This document shows positions 15,830 through 23,237 of a stretch of 34,653 nt of DNA, piece by piece. Positions within the stretch are counted from its first letter, which is position 1, and every line of letters begins with the position of its first letter. Below the pieces are notes generated by a model. The model was given only the letters and a program-made list of their open reading frames with translations. It was not told the DNA's origin and made no database searches. The translations under genes and the position numbers were made by a program. Source of the DNA: Desulfuromusa sp. (lineage in GTDB: Bacteria; Desulfobacterota; Desulfuromonadia; Desulfuromonadales; Geopsychrobacteraceae); NCBI GenBank assembly GCA_021647765.1, contig JAKIUD010000033.1, positions 1-34,653 of the forward strand, in the 5' to 3' direction.

Positions 15830-15953
15830 AATTTGTGATGATCACATTGTCCCCCCCCTTGAAACACAAAGTACCCCATCAAAATAGCGGTGAATGTAGT
15901 CTTTGTCAAACAAACTCCCAAATACTCAATCTATACGAACTTTAAAAATAATT

Positions 15954-15982
15954 TTGACCGCTTATCTATTAACTGATAAAAC
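15954..15982 (+). promoter_or_regulatory. Probable cimA promoter
   Basis: TTGACC (15954-15959), a 17-base spacer and TAAAAC (15977-15982) form a fair sigma-70 promoter about 50 bases before cimA. A GGAGGA ribosome site at 16019-16024 follows. Having its own promoter fits the gene standing alone. Confidence 0.6.
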
Positions 15983-16033
15983 GTTGTATCCCGTGAACTT
16001 ACTGATGCTGATATTGTTGGAGGAGACAAATCA

Positions 16034-17602
16034 ATGGCTAAAATTCTTTTATATGACACAACGTTGCGAGATGGAACTCAGGCGGAGGACATCTCTTTTC
16101 AGGTTGAGGATAAGGTACGGATTGCCCGACGGCTTGACGAGCTGGGGATTGACTATATTGAGGGGGGCTGGCCGGGTTCCAACCCGAAGGATATCACCTT
16201 CTTCCATGCAATTCAGAATGAAACTCTTGCCCATAGTAAGATTGCCGCCTTCGGTTCAACTCGCCGTGCCCGGATCACTCCGGCGGAAGACAACAATATC
16301 CAGATGTTGATTGAGGCAAAACCTGATGCGGTCACAATTTTTGGTAAAACCTGGGATTTCCATGTTCGTGAAGCACTGCGGATTTCGCTGGAAGAAAACC
16401 TCGACCTCATCAACGATTCGTTGCTTTATCTAAAAGAGCGGGTTAGCGAGGTTCTCTACGATGCCGAGCACTTCTTTGACGGCTATAAGACCAATCCTGA
16501 ATATGCACTGAAAACCTTGCAGGCAGCTGCCGATGCCAAGGTGGATTGTATTGTCCTTTGTGACACCAATGGCGGCACACTTCCCCATGAATATCCGGCG
16601 ATTATGGATGCGGTCAAAAAAGCGGTGTCGGTTCCTCTCGGGATTCATGCTCACAACGATAGTGAATGCGCTGTTGCCAACTCTTTGATGGCGGTCGATT
16701 GTGGCGCTATTCATGTTCAGGGAACCATCAACGGTTTTGGTGAGCGGTGCGGTAATGCCGATCTGTGTTCGATTATCCCATCTTTGCAGTTGAAAATGGG
16801 TCATGAGTCTCTGAAAGAGGGCAAGCTGAAGACATTACGTAGCGCCTCCCGTTTTCTCTATGAGCTGGCCAACCTGACCCCGAATAAGCATCAGGCTTAT
16901 GTCGGTAACTCTGCTTTTGCCCACAAGGGCGGTGTCCATGTTTCGGCGATTCAGCGCCATCCTGAAACCTATGAGCATATCCGGCCGGAACTGGTGGGGA
17001 ACCAAACTCGCATTCTTGTTTCTGATCTGTCTGGCCGGTCTAATATCCTTGCCAAGGCCGAAGAATGTGGTATCGAACTCGATAGTAAAGATCCAGTAAC
17101 GCTGGAGATTTTGGAAGATATTAAGGAGATGGAGAATCAGGGCTTCCAGTTCGAAGGGGCAGAAGCCTCCTTTGAGCTGTTGATGCTTAAAGCGATGGGG
17201 CAATTGAAACACTACTTCTCGGTGACTGCCTACCGGGTGATTGATACCTTGCGTGAGAGTGATCAGGAACCGGTCTCGGAAGCAACGATCAAGGTGAAAG
17301 TTGGTGGTAAAGTTGAGCACACTGCCGCCGATGGTAATGGCCCGGTTAATGCCCTGGATTCTGCCATGCGTAAGGCGTTGATCAGTTTTTATCCACAGAT
17401 TGGTGATGTGAAATTACTCGATTATAAAGTAAGGGTTTTGCCTGCTAGCCAGGGGACAGATTCGGTGATCAGGGTGTTGGTGGAGTCTGGAGATCGGGAT
17501 TCGCGCTGGGGAACTGTGGGTGTCAGCAGTAACGTCATTGATGCTTCATATCAGGCTCTTGCCGATGCATTGATTTATAAGTTATATAAAGATAATCAGT
17601 AG
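16034..17602 (+). CDS. cimA: (R)-citramalate synthase
   Basis: CimA condenses pyruvate with acetyl-CoA to citramalate, giving a threonine-independent route to 2-oxobutyrate and isoleucine. The 522-residue product has the DRE-TIM barrel start LLYDTTLRDGTQ, a HAHNDSECAVANSLMAV motif with metal-binding His residues near 207-209, and GTINGFGERCGNADL. A C-terminal LeuA-type regulatory domain (about 400-520) contains KVGGKVEHTAADGNGPVNALDSAMRKAL. The EGGWPGSNPKD segment in the first 50 residues marks the citramalate type rather than isopropylmalate synthase. This route is typical of Geobacter relatives. Feedback inhibition by isoleucine is expected from the C-terminal domain. Confidence 0.96.
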   Translation: MAKILLYDTTLRDGTQAEDISFQVEDKVRIARRLDELGIDYIEGGWPGSNPKDITFFHAIQNETLAHSKIAAFGSTRRARITPAEDNNIQMLIEAKPDAVTIFGKTWDFHVREALRISLEENLDLINDSLLYLKERVSEVLYDAEHFFDGYKTNPEYALKTLQAAADAKVDCIVLCDTNGGTLPHEYPAIMDAVKKAVSVPLGIHAHNDSECAVANSLMAVDCGAIHVQGTINGFGERCGNADLCSIIPSLQLKMGHESLKEGKLKTLRSASRFLYELANLTPNKHQAYVGNSAFAHKGGVHVSAIQRHPETYEHIRPELVGNQTRILVSDLSGRSNILAKAEECGIELDSKDPVTLEILEDIKEMENQGFQFEGAEASFELLMLKAMGQLKHYFSVTAYRVIDTLRESDQEPVSEATIKVKVGGKVEHTAADGNGPVNALDSAMRKALISFYPQIGDVKLLDYKVRVLPASQGTDSVIRVLVESGDRDSRWGTVGVSSNVIDASYQALADALIYKLYKDNQ

Positions 17603-17627
17603 TTAAGAGGATTGATCTCTTCTTTAG

Positions 17628-17664
17628 CGGCTCTGCTTTTTCTGGGCAGGAGCCGTTTTTTTTT
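17628..17664 (+). terminator. Strong Rho-independent terminator after cimA
   Basis: CGGCTC (17628-17633) pairs with GAGCCG (17650-17655), extended inward by TGC with GCA, and is followed directly by nine T residues (17656-17664). It lies 25 bases after the cimA stop. Confidence 0.93.
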
Positions 17665-18071
17665 GGTGAAAAAAAACTTTCCGTCAAATAATTAACATTT
17701 CATTAAAAGCGTCAATTAGTTGGCGGTATGGATTTGAGGTATTTTTGATGTTGTTTTAAAAACAAAGAGTAAGACAATCTCCACCTCATCGTCTTAGGAT
17801 TGAGAAATAGCTATGCCACCAGGCGCCACTTTAATGACGGAAAGTGACAATTTTTTTTTACAGTTTAAGAGAAATGGATAGGATGGTTGTAGTATTTTAG
17901 AAAACTCTTTTTCTCTGTTTGTCTTAACCTAGCGAAATTAATGATAATAATATATTTTAAGTTGTTACTCTGCCCCTTTCATTAAAATTTGGCACGACTC
18001 ATGTATTAATAGATCTGTATAGGTTCTTTTGTACATAAGTGGTGTTCATATCTTGATTATGGGGGTAAAAG
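17665..18071 (+). other. Long AT-rich intergenic region with a terminator-like hairpin; possible small RNA
   Basis: No credible protein gene lies here before position 18072. CACTTT (17827-17832) pairs with AAAGTG (17841-17846) around an eight-base loop, and nine T residues follow at 17851-17859. This hairpin is more than 160 bases from cimA, which already has a terminator. It could therefore end a separate transcript, such as a small RNA starting within 17690-17790. I could not find a convincing promoter for it, nor match a known riboswitch. A sigma-54-like promoter occupies 17990-18005. Confidence 0.4.
17990..18005 (+). promoter_or_regulatory. Sigma-54-like promoter
   Basis: TGGCACGACTCATGTA matches the -24/-12 consensus (TGGCACG-N4-TTGCA) with a perfect -24 box and correct spacing. 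The -12 box has GT in place of GC and one other mismatch. It lies 67 bases before the zinc-ribbon gene on the same strand. The upstream AT-rich 300 bases leave room for an enhancer-binding activator site. The non-standard -12 lowers confidence. Confidence 0.55.
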
Positions 18072-18218
18072 ATGAAATGTCCAAAATGTAAAGGAAGGAT
18101 GTATACCGAGAAGTATTATGATTTTGTGCGCACCTTTGATGCTTGGAAATGCAGTGTCTGTGGAGAAGTGATTGATCCTGTTATCCTGGCTAACCGAACG
18201 CGCCATAATACCCACTAA
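18072..18218 (+). CDS. Small zinc-ribbon protein, 48 residues
   Basis: The product opens MKCPKCKGRMYTEKYYDF and has a second pair of cysteines in WKCSVCGEVIDP. The two CxxC knuckles are about 24 residues apart, which is a classic zinc ribbon. A GGGGG ribosome site at 18061-18065 precedes the ATG. The middle has the aromatic YYDFVRTFDAW segment. Similar tiny CPKC...CxxCG proteins are frequent in Desulfuromonadales, often in several copies, and their function is not known. The sigma-54-like promoter upstream suggests control by nitrogen, motility or another activator-dependent signal, but this is inference. Confidence 0.82.
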   Translation: MKCPKCKGRMYTEKYYDFVRTFDAWKCSVCGEVIDPVILANRTRHNTH

Positions 18219-18252
18219 GTATTGTGACAGGTTAATCCTTTTGTAGTGGAGT

Positions 18253-18286
18253 TCACACGGCTACAGTTAGTATTGTGGTCGTGTGA
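18253..18286. repeat. Hairpin after the zinc-ribbon gene
   Basis: TCACACG (18253-18259) pairs exactly with CGTGTGA (18280-18286), with further partial pairing inside. It sits 35 bases after the zinc-ribbon stop, with a T-rich run only further on (18325-18331). It may be a transcript end for that gene or for the convergent epmA transcript. Confidence 0.45.
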
Positions 18287-18380
18287 GTGACGAAAGGTAT
18301 TCTTAAACAGCTAAGAAATGGTTGTTTTTTTCGTCTTTTTATGAGGTGAAATTTTTTAATTATTGTCTGTTGCTGGGTTT

Positions 18381-19292
18381 TTAAAGCTGTTCTGGGGTAA
18401 AACTGACCACTTCATCTATCTCACTTTTATCGCAGAACAGCATTATCAGGCGGTCAATACCGAGTGCAATGCCCGCTGATGGGGGGAGGGTCGCAAGTTC
18501 TTTAAGAAATGGGTCTGGGCTAGGATAGGGTTTTTTACCTTCTTTTCGACGTCGTAATTCTTCTTTAGCGAATCTTTGCTGTTGTTCAACCGGATCGGTC
18601 AGCTCTGAAAATGCGTTGGCAACTTCCAAACCACCAATATACAATTCAAAGCGTTCTGCAACCTGCGGGTTTGATGGTTTTTTTCTTGCTAGAGCCGCAT
18701 GTTTGCCGGGGTATTCAATGAGGAAAATTGGTCGATTGGTGGGGAGCTTCGGTTCAATATCCAAAGCAAGGATAGAATCAAATTCATCAGTGGCAAGTGC
18801 TGCTTCCAGTGATATTGGGCTGAATTGTGAAAAAGCCTCAGCAATCGTCATCCGTGGCCAGGAGGGAGATAAATCAATAGCCTGATTCTGCCAGTTTATT
18901 TGCTGATCTGAGCTCAGGTGGAGAAAAAGAGCTTCGCAATCATCCATTAATTGATGGTAGTCACAGTGACTGTGATACCACTCCAACATGCTGTATTCGG
19001 GTAAATGTGTTCTTCCTCGTTCCCCGGCGCGCCAGCAACGACAGATCTGAAACAGTTTATCGTATCCAGCGGCTAATAAACGTTTCATACAGAGTTCTGG
19101 GGAGGTTTGCAGAAACCAGTCACCGGAAGGGACTGCATCAATATGGAGTTCAGGTGCATTGGCGGGAATTCGATGTGGTGTTTCAACCTCCAGAAAATCT
19201 TGTTCAATAAAGAAATCCTGGATCTGATGAATGATCCTGGCTCGTTTTTTCAGGGTCTCTCTTTTGCGAGCCAGCTGCCAGTTTTGTTCCAT
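18381..19292 (-). CDS. epmA: Elongation factor P--(R)-beta-lysine ligase EpmA
   Basis: EpmA is a truncated, class II lysyl-tRNA synthetase-like enzyme that attaches (R)-beta-lysine to a conserved lysine of EF-P. The 303-residue product lacks the anticodon-binding domain of LysS. It has the motif 2 region FQICRCWRAGERGRTHLPEY, LEWYHSHCDYHQLMDDCE, and the motif 3 segment GIALGIDRLIMLF. GGLEVANAFSELTDP marks the EpmA family. It begins three bases after the efp stop, so the modifying enzyme is made together with its target. EpmB, which makes beta-lysine, is not seen in this window. Confidence 0.96.
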   Translation of the reverse strand: MEQNWQLARKRETLKKRARIIHQIQDFFIEQDFLEVETPHRIPANAPELHIDAVPSGDWFLQTSPELCMKRLLAAGYDKLFQICRCWRAGERGRTHLPEYSMLEWYHSHCDYHQLMDDCEALFLHLSSDQQINWQNQAIDLSPSWPRMTIAEAFSQFSPISLEAALATDEFDSILALDIEPKLPTNRPIFLIEYPGKHAALARKKPSNPQVAERFELYIGGLEVANAFSELTDPVEQQQRFAKEELRRRKEGKKPYPSPDPFLKELATLPPSAGIALGIDRLIMLFCDKSEIDEVVSFTPEQL

Positions 19293-19295
19293 GTC

Positions 19296-19859
19296 CTACT
19301 CTTTGACACGAGTCACATAGTTACCGGTGCGGGTGTCAATCTGAATCAGGGTTCCTTCATCAACAAAGGAGGGAACTTGCAGGGTGTAGCCTGTCTCAAC
19401 TGTTGCTGGTTTATTGTTACCAGCAGCGGTGTCACCCTTGACCCAGGGATCTGATTGAGTGACCCGCAGGTTGACAAAATTAGGGAGACTGATACCAATT
19501 GCTCGCTCACCATACATCAGAATTTCAACATCCATATTATCGATCAAAAAATATTTATCATCACCAAGTGTTTCTTCAGTGAGAATAACCTGCTCATAGG
19601 TTTTTTTATCCATAAAGACATGGCCACTGTCATCCTGATAAAGATATTGCATATCACGTTCTTCCAGACTGGCCGGTTCGAAAGATTCGCCGCTACGATA
19701 AGTGCGATCAAATAAAGAACCAGTAATCATATTGCGAAGTTTGCATTTATACAGTGATTGGCCTTTTCCCGGCTTGGTAAAATCGTACTGAACAATGACG
19801 TGTGGTTCCCCATCAATCAGCACTTTAAGCCCTTTTTTCAGATCGGAACAACTGTACAT
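19296..19859 (-). CDS. efp: Translation elongation factor P
   Basis: EF-P rescues ribosomes stalled on polyproline stretches. The 187-residue product has three beta-barrel domains. The modification loop KPGKGQS near the N-terminus places the modified lysine at residue 32, matching the EpmA-type sequence context. The C-terminal domain has the family's DPWVKGDTA and IDTRTGNYVTRV segments. An AAAGGAG ribosome site lies seven bases from the ATG. The next gene downstream is epmA. Confidence 0.98.
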   Translation of the reverse strand: MYSCSDLKKGLKVLIDGEPHVIVQYDFTKPGKGQSLYKCKLRNMITGSLFDRTYRSGESFEPASLEERDMQYLYQDDSGHVFMDKKTYEQVILTEETLGDDKYFLIDNMDVEILMYGERAIGISLPNFVNLRVTQSDPWVKGDTAAGNNKPATVETGYTLQVPSFVDEGTLIQIDTRTGNYVTRVKE

Positions 19860-19894
19860 ATTTAACTCCTTTTAGATATGCTGGAATTTTGAAT

Positions 19895-19923
19895 TTTAAA
19901 GGCGGCATTTAACCATAATTCAA
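19895..19923 (-). promoter_or_regulatory. Probable efp-epmA promoter
   Basis: On the minus strand, TTGAAT (19923-19918), a 17-base spacer and TTTAAA (19900-19895) make a fair sigma-70 promoter 36 bases before the efp ATG. Confidence 0.5.
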
Positions 19924-19991
19924 CTGTGTTTGCTACCGGAAAAGCCAGCTTTTTTATACGTTTAATGTCACAACCCTGATATTTATCTTTT

Positions 19992-21293
19992 TCAGAGTGG
20001 CGCAGAATGACGAATCTTTTCTGATTGTTGTTGGCGTTGGTAGTAGAGATAAAATGATTCCAGTATCTCGGCAGTTAGCAATAAACTAATGGCAATGGCA
20101 ATACCAGAAATAGGGGGTTGCCAGGCAACCAGAGGCCACCAGAGAAGCAGGAGAAATCCGCTTTTAAGGAGGGTGGAGCGCCCCAGTTGTCCCGTCTGGT
20201 CGGCTCCGGAAAACCAACCACGTAGCAGGTTGGTCAGCCCATAAAAGAACGGGAAAACTGAGCAGGCCGCAAGTGGCAATTGCAGATAGTGACGTAAATC
20301 GGTTTCTACTCCGAGCAGTTGGCCGAGCAAAAATTGATTCAGAGGGCCTGCAGCTAACAGCACCAAAAATCCGAGACATAGGGAGATCGTGAAACTGAAG
20401 CGGAGCAAGGTACGGTTATCTGCCCTCGTTTTGACCAGAGTCAGATAGGCTTGTTGCAGGTTGCGCATTGGTCCGGCCAGCATGAACAAGAATCCACGAA
20501 TCACACCAAAAGCTGCCAGAGCCAGAGCTCCATCATGCAGTCGACCAATAATTGAACTGATCAGCAATGGGATCGTTTGTTGCAGACAGGATGAATAGGC
20601 AAGTGGAAATGAGTAGCATAAGACTTCCCCGGTAGTTTTCTCTGTTTCTCCCCGATTCTGCGGTAGCCCGGTTTTCCAGGCTAGCCAGGAAATGATCAGT
20701 GTTTCTGTTACAACACAGCTGACCAGAGCAAAAGCTCCAAACTGAGCACCGTAAAACCACTTGTGTCCAATTGAGAGAAATCCAAACAACGCCATGACTC
20801 GGACTCCGGTGGCGAATGAAACCAGGCTGGTTTTTCGGGCACGGATGATCAGCCCCTGACAAAAGCCCCGGATGCCGGTAAAAAATGGGAGGAAGGCTAA
20901 TATGTATAGGGCTTTTTTTGCCTCTGCAGCAACTTCGACAGGGGTTCCGAGGAGCTTGATCAGGACGAAATCACCGAGCGGAGTGAAAGCGATCAAGGAC
21001 AACATCACAGCAACGTATATAGCGACCAGACTGATAAATATCAAAACCCCGATCAATGATTTCCGTCCACGAACCATAGCGATGGTAATGGTGTGATTCT
21101 GGTACGATGGGGAAGCAATAAACAGGTGAACCACTAGCGCGACCGACATGCCAGCCAGGGCAGTGATGTAATCGTCAAGCCTGGCCAAGGCACCATTAAT
21201 GACGGTATGGGAAATACTCATCAATTGGACATTGAGTACCAGTGGAAAAAAGAAAAAGGCAATCTCTCGAGTGGTCAGATTTTTTTCAGTCAA
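19992..21293 (-). CDS. MOP-superfamily (MATE/MurJ-like) membrane transporter or flippase
   Basis: The product is a polytopic membrane protein with about 12 hydrophobic segments spread evenly over its length. The N-terminal half has REIAFFFFPLVLNVQL and a FLPFFTGIRGFCQGLIIRARKT segment; the C-terminal half has a second set with FPFFYGLTNLLRGWF. The repeated halves and the GxxRGxxxG-like turns suggest the MOP exporter superfamily, but I cannot tell a drug/cation MATE from a lipid-linked flippase. The frame is open back to 21446, inside gph. I prefer the TTG at 21293 (433 residues), which overlaps the gph stop by eight bases. No good ribosome site is visible, so the start is uncertain. It is probably co-transcribed with gph and yggS. 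Confidence 0.7.
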   Translation of the reverse strand: MTEKNLTTREIAFFFFPLVLNVQLMSISHTVINGALARLDDYITALAGMSVALVVHLFIASPSYQNHTITIAMVRGRKSLIGVLIFISLVAIYVAVMLSLIAFTPLGDFVLIKLLGTPVEVAAEAKKALYILAFLPFFTGIRGFCQGLIIRARKTSLVSFATGVRVMALFGFLSIGHKWFYGAQFGAFALVSCVVTETLIISWLAWKTGLPQNRGETEKTTGEVLCYSFPLAYSSCLQQTIPLLISSIIGRLHDGALALAAFGVIRGFLFMLAGPMRNLQQAYLTLVKTRADNRTLLRFSFTISLCLGFLVLLAAGPLNQFLLGQLLGVETDLRHYLQLPLAACSVFPFFYGLTNLLRGWFSGADQTGQLGRSTLLKSGFLLLLWWPLVAWQPPISGIAIAISLLLTAEILESFYLYYQRQQQSEKIRHSAPL

Positions 21294-21930
21294 AAGATGA
21301 ACCGGGAAACAGCTGGAGCAGATCGGTTGGTTGCTCTGCACGAAAGTCAGATTTAAGACTATTGCTATGCCCCAGTCCATAGGCACAGAAACAGGTAGCT
21401 GTCCCTGCGTTGCGTCCGGAGTAAAGATCGGTGTGATGATCGCCAATCATAACGGCTTGTTTCGGGTCAGCGGATAGACCTTCCAGTGCTTTGATTACTG
21501 GCAGAGGGTGGGGTTTTTTTTCTGCATAGCTGTCACCACCAACAATCATGTTGAAATGCCTGGTCAGATTCAACCCATCAAGCAGCTTCATGGTCAACTG
21601 ATAGGGCTTATTGGTGACAATGGCCATTTTGTCTGCTGGATATCCGTTCAGAAGTTCTTCAATTCCAGGATAGCAGCGGGTATTATCGAGCAGATGTTCG
21701 TCGTACAATTGGAGAAACCTGTCTCGGTGGGCAGATTGATAGAGCTCTTCTCCAAGAGCCCGTTTGACAAGAATAGTGACTCCATCCCCGACAATGCTAG
21801 CAACCTGTTGTCCAGTTATTGGCGAACAATCCAATTCCCTTCGGAGTAGATTGAGAGACGTGGTGAGATCGGGAACCGAATCGACCAGAGTGCCATCAAG
21901 GTCAAAGAGGAGGTAATTTATTTGTTTCAT
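21286..21930 (-). CDS. gph: HAD-superfamily phosphatase, phosphoglycolate phosphatase-like
   Basis: The 214-residue product begins MKQINYLLFDLDGTLVDSVPDL. The HAD nucleophile motif DLDGT, motif II IVTNKP, the lysine-containing KKPHPLP segment and the acidic motif GDHHTDLYSGRNAG are all visible. A helical cap lies between motifs I and II. It most likely removes phosphate from 2-phosphoglycolate produced by DNA repair or oxygenation, though HAD members are often promiscuous. I start at 21930 because an AAAGG site precedes it and the upstream extension runs into yggS. The start lies directly after the yggS stop. Confidence 0.9.
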   Translation of the reverse strand: MKQINYLLFDLDGTLVDSVPDLTTSLNLLRRELDCSPITGQQVASIVGDGVTILVKRALGEELYQSAHRDRFLQLYDEHLLDNTRCYPGIEELLNGYPADKMAIVTNKPYQLTMKLLDGLNLTRHFNMIVGGDSYAEKKPHPLPVIKALEGLSADPKQAVMIGDHHTDLYSGRNAGTATCFCAYGLGHSNSLKSDFRAEQPTDLLQLFPGSSFD

Positions 21931-21931
21931 T

Positions 21932-22630
21932 TCAAACCTTTTTAATTCGTGCGCCAAAGATGGCTGTTCCGACCCTGACCAGGGTTGCACCTTCTTCCAC
22001 CGCCACTTCAAAATCTCCGCTCATTCCCATTGAGAGTTCAGTCATGCTGACGCCGGGGAGGTGCAATTTATTAATCTGTGCAGAAAGTTCGCATAACTGC
22101 CTGAAAAATGGACGAACCTGTTCGGGATCATCAGAATGGGGAGGAAGGCACATCAGCCCTTTAATTCTTAAGTTGGACAATGGGGCAATCGATCGCACCA
22201 GATTCTCCAGATTTTCGGGAGCACAACCCGATTTACTCGCTTCATCAGCAACATTTACCTGCAGCAGAATTTCGACAGAGCTATCAATTTTTCCCCATTG
22301 ACGGTCAATTTCTTCAGCGAGAGAGATGCGGTCAACTGAGTGGATCACGGCAACTTTACCACGGAGATATTTAACCTTGTTACTTTGCAGTCCACCGATA
22401 AAATGCCATTGAACTGACGCCTTGACCAGCGGCTCTTTATTACGGAATTCCTGGACGTAACTTTCGCCGAAAAGTATTTGACCAGAGTTGAAGGCTTCTT
22501 CAATCAGTTCAGCCGGTTTCACTTTGGAGACAGCAATCAGTCTGACTTCTTCAGGGTTGCGACCAGTTTTCAGACAGGCCTTGTCAATTCGATCATGAAT
22601 TTTTGCAAGATTAGCGGCAATATTGTTCAT
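21932..22630 (-). CDS. yggS: YggS-family pyridoxal 5'-phosphate homeostasis protein
   Basis: The 232-residue product is a TIM-barrel PLP-binding protein. The cofactor lysine is in LIAVSKVKPAE near residue 36. HFIGGLQSNKVKYL, LLQVNVADEASKSGC, LMCLPP and the C-terminal LSMGMSGDFEVAVEEGATLVRVGTAIFG segment follow in family order. It buffers PLP and affects amino- and keto-acid pools rather than catalysing a known reaction. A GGAG site precedes the ATG. It is placed between maf and gph in a minus-strand run. Confidence 0.96.
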   Translation of the reverse strand: MNNIAANLAKIHDRIDKACLKTGRNPEEVRLIAVSKVKPAELIEEAFNSGQILFGESYVQEFRNKEPLVKASVQWHFIGGLQSNKVKYLRGKVAVIHSVDRISLAEEIDRQWGKIDSSVEILLQVNVADEASKSGCAPENLENLVRSIAPLSNLRIKGLMCLPPHSDDPEQVRPFFRQLCELSAQINKLHLPGVSMTELSMGMSGDFEVAVEEGATLVRVGTAIFGARIKKV

Positions 22631-22649
22631 CAGTTATACTCCACAAAAA

Positions 22650-23237
22650 TCATATCAACAGCGGCACACCCAGCTCTTTCATCGCCAACGTCAGCTTGCA
22701 TAAAGGCAGGCCGACAACATTGGTGTAGCTCCCCTCAATCCTGGCAACAAAACAAATTCCGAGCCCTTGGATTGCATAGGCTCCCGCTTTGTCAGCAGGT
22801 TCTCCAGTGGCAATGTAGCCTGTAATTTCTCCTTCTGTCAATTGACGAAACCAGACTTTAGTGCAGACTGCTTCAGTGCGCTGTTCACCGGACTGTCGAT
22901 CAATAATGGCAAAACCGGAAAGAACCCGGTGTTCCTGTCCTGAGAGTTTTTTCAGCATCATTGCTGCTTCGGCTTCATCTTGTGGTTTGCCAAGAATTTG
23001 TCCATCGCACAGAACAATAGTGTCACTGCCGATGAACCAGCGACCTGAGATGTTATTCCGGTTGGCAACCTCGGTCGCCTTGTCGAGACTTAAACGGATC
23101 ACGTGTTCTTCCGCTGTCTCTCCATCGAGGACGTGTTCCTCTGCCTGACTGGGAATAACCTGAAAATCAAGTCCGATCTGTTGTAATAGCTCTTGTCTAC
23201 GTGGTGAGGCTGATGCCAGAATGAGCTGATCCTTCAT
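22650..23237 (-). CDS. maf: Maf-family nucleoside triphosphate pyrophosphatase
   Basis: Maf proteins hydrolyse non-canonical or modified nucleotides such as dTTP, UTP and 5-methyl-UTP, a house-cleaning role. The 195-residue product begins MKDQLILASASPRRQELLQQIGL, the hallmark N-terminus. It also has IGSDTIVLCDGQILGKP with the catalytic Asp and a GAYAIQGLG segment. The ATG at 23237 has a GGAGGAG site and overlaps the trmFO stop by four bases (ATGA). The frame is open 39 bases further upstream, but that would lie inside trmFO and lacks support. YhdE-type dTTP/UTP activity is the likely one. Confidence 0.95.
   Translation of the reverse strand: MKDQLILASASPRRQELLQQIGLDFQVIPSQAEEHVLDGETAEEHVIRLSLDKATEVANRNNISGRWFIGSDTIVLCDGQILGKPQDEAEAAMMLKKLSGQEHRVLSGFAIIDRQSGEQRTEAVCTKVWFRQLTEGEITGYIATGEPADKAGAYAIQGLGICFVARIEGSYTNVVGLPLCKLTLAMKELGVPLLI

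Noticed and set aside
15712..15921. Minus-strand frame of 69 codons before cimA
   Set aside because: It crosses the 15793-15829 hairpin and the upstream edge of the cimA region, has no ribosome site, and has an unconvincing composition; the overlapping 42-codon frame is a better but still weak candidate.
17690..17860. Possible c-di-GMP (GEMM) riboswitch before the zinc-ribbon gene
   Set aside because: The hallmark GGCAAACC and GACGCAAAGCC segments are missing, and a separate promoter lies between this region and the gene.
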